NCBI GenBank assembly: GCA_032622095.1
Contig: CP136067.1
Location: 122,239,030-122,303,029, forward strand
Reading direction: 5' to 3'
Source of the DNA: Siphonodentalium dalli
Taxonomy: Eukaryota; Mollusca; Scaphopoda; Gadilida; Siphonodentaliidae
Length of the DNA: 64,000 nt
The notes beneath the pieces are model-generated. The model saw only the letters and a program-made list of their open reading frames with translations. It was not told the DNA's origin and searched no databases. Of this stretch, positions 61,224 through 64,000 are shown one piece after another. How positions within the stretch are numbered: the first letter of the stretch is position 1; each line of letters opens with the position of its first letter. The position numbers and the translations under genes are program-made.

Positions 61224-61245
61224 GTAAGAGCAATTTGACATTTTA

Positions 61246-61432
61246 ACCCTTCCTATACTAAATGGATTCTCCCATCAGTTATAAAAGTATTCATTGGAAG
61301 GGTCTATTATTCATATGGAGGGGCATTCTGGAAGTGTGAACAGACAAAATTACTGATAATACAAGTGCAGAATGAGTCCTATTTTTTATGGGAAAAGTTC
61401 AGATAAAGTTCAGATAAAGTTCAGCTAATGGT
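61246..61432. mobile_element. T6 MITE, left part
   Basis: AACCCTTCCTATACTAAATG, TTATAAAAGTATTCATTGG, ending in triplicated AGTTCAGATAA. Right part missing. Confidence 0.83.
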
Positions 61433-62042
61433 TGTGTCAATGTGTAGTTAGATTAGAAAGCTGCAGAAGGTTAAAAATTCCCCATTTGACTTGAATTGAT
61501 TAAACTATTATTAGCCCTTTCTATACTGAATGGATTCTCCCATTCAGTTATAAAAGTATACATTGGAACAGTCTATTATTTATTTGGAGGGTTTAGGTAA
61601 TACAGTAAAACCTCTCCAAAGATGAACACCCTTCGGACCAGCCCTTATGTTCGGATTAGAGAGGTGTTCGGTTTGTAGAAAATAGCACTATGATCGGAAT
61701 GTATTGACGTCGTTGTTGAAGCACATCCGATTCATTATTGATTAATTAAAATTTATTCAATAAAGTACCGCATCAAATATAAATAACAATAGATAAAACA
61801 TCATGTTATAATAAGAATTAAAAACATGGTATATTAAGAATAATACATGTATAGATAAGACAGGAAACATGGAAACGCAAATGTTACGGTGATTGAAAAT
61901 ATCGCTTAAAATTGTCGCATCGTTAGTATGGTTGATTCGTACTCTTGAATAATCGTACCGATTAATTAGCGGTGTTTTGTTCGGGGACCGCTTTGAACTG
62001 GATGATAACAACAGGTGTCTGATTAGATAACTGAATGCTTAT

Positions 62043-62442
62043 TTAACCCTTTACCCAACAAACCGGCCAAAACCGGCCAAATAAAGCTTCAACAGCCTAA
62101 AATATCTTCGGACTGTCTCATTAGAACCATACAAATATGGATATCATTGGAACCGGCTCCTTGACCACATTGTGATAGTTACAGTTATGCCTTGTGCCAA
62201 TGCATTCTCTTATATATGCGAGTCGACCATAGGTCGCCTCGCATATATAAGAGAATGCATTGGCCTAAAAAAAATCTTTTTTTAACACTTTTTACCATTT
62301 TTTCTTACATTCTTTAACAATTTTATAATTTTTAATGTGTTAAGCCAATGCATTCTCTTATATATGCGAGGCGACCTATGGTCGACTCGCATATATAAGA
62401 GAATGCATTGGCACAGGGCCGTTCTGTTGGGTAAAGGGTTAA
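62043..62442. mobile_element. T1 MITE, reverse form, inside the TA-flanked element
   Basis: TTAACCCTTTACCCAACAAA to TGTTGGGTAAAGGGTTAA, two intact core hairpins. TTAA on both sides. Confidence 0.94.
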
Positions 62443-62778
62443 TGAGGTTTTGTCAATTATTGAGATAAATTGAAAACAAATCTCGAGCAGGTTACCAAAT
62501 TGACGGCAGTTATTAGTACTCATCTCGAGCAATTAACAAATTTCAAAAATCAATATCTAATAACTCTGAGCTTTGTTTGATGGGTTCCTCGACTCGAATC
62601 AAATATGTTTTACCCCCAAAGCCAAAGAAATAGTAATATAGGACCCTCTGATCGGATTGTTGTTGTTGGAATCTGTTGAGATGGGGACCCTGTTTACGGA
62701 TTGAGTACCTTTAAGCGGAATTTTATTTATCAATCATTTGTTTTCAATTTATCTCAATAATTGACAAAACCTCATTAA
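62440..62778. repeat. inverted repeat between two T1 copies
   Basis: TTAATGAGGTTTTGTCAATT.. (62439-62481) is repeated in inverted form at 62736-62778 (..AATTGACAAAACCTCATTAA). The enclosed 250 bases contain P-family sequence. Confidence 0.85.
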
Positions 62779-63051
62779 CCCTTTACCCAACAGAACGGCC
62801 CTGTGCCAATGCATTCTCTTATATATGCGAGTCGACCATAGGTCGCCTCGCATATATAAGAGAATGCATTGGCTTAACACATTAAAACTTATAAAATTGT
62901 TAAAGAATGTAAGAAAAAATGGTAAAAAGTGTTAAAAAAAGATTTTTTTTAAGCCAATGCATTCTCTTATATATGCGAGGCGACCTATGGTCGACTCGCA
63001 TATATAAGAGAATGCATTGGCACAGGGCCCTTCTGTTGGGTAAAGGGTTAA
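62775..63051. mobile_element. T1 MITE, symmetric short form
   Basis: TTAACCCTTTACCCAACAGA to TCTGTTGGGTAAAGGGTTAA: both ends are the hairpin-proximal end, so the long right tail with GGTCAAGGAGCC is missing and the element is a full palindrome-like foldback. Confidence 0.93.
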
Positions 63052-63720
63052 CACAATTGAGTGAACAATGGTGACTTCACAGAGATTACAGCACTGACAT
63101 TTTGTTTTCACATCAATCTTTGTGCTGAATTGGACTCTTATTTTTACGATCACTGTCAAGACTAAACACTAATTAGATAAACGTACAAGATGGTAGTGTA
63201 TTGTCACCAGTACAGTTTTAATCAACATGTCAGAACGAATGAGCCGTTAACGAAAATGGCCACTCAGATTTGAATGTATAGACTAGAAATTTAAACTTGT
63301 AAAGGATCTCCAGTCTATACACCTTAAGCCAACACGAGTTCAGCATCATTCAAGTTTGTCCAATCTACCGCACGTGCGTTCAGTTGGTATCGCTTTCCTT
63401 GTTCGTATTTTGGTGGTAAAAATTAATGTAATCGTTCACTTGTGGACAAGAAAAACTGTCCGATGTTCGGAATATAGAGTTTCCGGATTACAGAGGTAAT
63501 TTTTAGTGAGAATGCACTTGGGTGACAATTTGTTCGGTTTGGAGAGGGATTCGGTTTATAGAGGGTCCGGGTTGGAGAGGTTTTACTGTACAAGCATGCA
63601 ATCTTGAGCATAATGATTCATGTTCAATTGTGTGAAAAATTCAGATAATAAGTTCAACAAACGGCCATAGGTTCTAAGGGAACTACAATTTCAATGAGTA
63701 TATAGTATAGAAAGTATTAA

Positions 63721-64000
63721 TATTGTTTCTTTTCATGAATATAATCATCAGGATGACCTATGAACCCAGTCATCTTATGTTTTGACAGTCTGATATTGGC
63801 TTTCAAATGAAGTAATTTTACTTGGTTATGATTTTATAACTGAATGGGAGAATCCATTTAGATTTGAAGGGTTTAAATTTGGTTGCCCGATTGCCGTAAA
63901 TAATATAAGATCATTCTCAATATTATGTTTTCATACTTATATTTGATTTTGGATGTCGCAACATGAATATGACTCATGAACTTGGCTTTTCCTGAATAAA
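63721..64000. other. intron sequence to the window edge
   Basis: Contains AACTGAATGGGAGAATCCA..TTTAG (63838-63861), a further T6 end fragment; otherwise nothing recognised. No exon found. Confidence 0.55.

Larger units (their letters stand above)
61603..63588. mobile_element. TA-flanked DNA transposon, Tc1/mariner/pogo-like ends, non-autonomous
   Basis: Ends CAGTAAAACCTCTCCAAAG and TTGGAGAGGTTTTACTG with TA on both sides. Subterminal TTCGGTTT..AGAG repeats at both sides. No transposase frame; the interior holds two T1 elements and a P-family piece (62520-62700). Confidence 0.87.
61513..63720. mobile_element. T6 MITE split by a 2-kb TA-flanked element
   Basis: Left piece 61513-61602 (CCCTTTCTATACTGAATGGA..GTTTAGGTAATA) and right piece 63589-63720 (AATGATTCATGTTCAATTG..TAGTATAGAAAGTATTAA). 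Together they make a recognisable T6 copy. Confidence 0.83.

Noticed and set aside
61224-64000. kinase or Ig exon on the right
   Set aside because: No Ig, Fn or kinase motif seen in plus frames; the region is filled by nested transposons.

Overview
This window is a stretch of an invertebrate animal genome. It holds one long protein-coding gene on the + strand, broken into small exons and buried in repeat-rich introns. I find 35 exons between 4697 and 61223. All splice phases agree and the joined frame (6768 bases, 2256 codons) is open. Both ends of the gene lie outside the window. The protein is a giant muscle protein of the twitchin / projectin / titin kind, made of immunoglobulin (Ig) and fibronectin type III (Fn) domains. 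The order is Ig-Ig-Fn-Fn-Ig-Fn-[375-residue charged insert]-Fn-Ig-Fn-Fn-Fn-Ig-Fn-Fn-Ig-Fn-Fn-Fn-Ig, or 7 Ig and 12 Fn. The last part (Ig-Fn3-Ig-Fn2-Ig-Fn3-Ig) is the order that precedes Ig-Fn-kinase in twitchin and projectin, so the kinase exons should lie just past the right edge. The small number of Fn domains after an Ig-Ig pair resembles molluscan twitchin, as I remember it, more than nematode or insect proteins. With the repeat content, a mollusc is my best guess, but the sequence alone does not prove it.

Layout: 1-4696 intron with repeats; 4697-7074 Ig; 8194-10497 Ig; 11824-14071 two Fn; 15046-16814 Ig; 18353-20117 Fn; 22341-23465 one large exon coding a disordered Asp/Gly/Lys-rich insert with four 38-residue repeats; 23466-29794 the longest intron; 29795-30988 Fn; 31789-33074 Ig; 33486-40414 three Fn; 41494-41775 Ig; 42675-44414 two Fn; 45605-47726 Ig; 49238-59282 three Fn; 60081-61223 Ig; 61224-64000 intron with nested transposons.

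The introns are a dense museum of non-autonomous transposons, mostly foldback or hairpin MITEs. I name the families here for reference. T1 to T4, T6 and T7 are TTAA-flanked and most share the ends TTAACCCTT(T/C)...AAGGGTTAA (piggyBac-like). T5 has TGACCCGCC ends. M1 is TA-flanked with CAGTAATGCCC ends (Tc1/mariner-like). H1, H2 and H3 have about 8-base target duplications (hAT-like). L has GGCCAAT ends. P, Q, R, F1 and N are other dispersed repeats. There are also two tRNA-derived SINE families, one 5'-truncated LINE, a 2-kb TA-flanked element and several minisatellites. One palindrome, the core hairpin (27-base outer stem GCCAATGCATTCTC...GCGAG plus a short inner stem), sits inside T1, T2, T4 and T5, which otherwise differ. 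Several insertions are nested, giving empty-site and target-duplication evidence, and many lie within 3 to 45 bases of a splice site.

No promoter, poly-A site for the main transcript, true tRNA, rRNA or CRISPR was found. The minus strand shows no gene.
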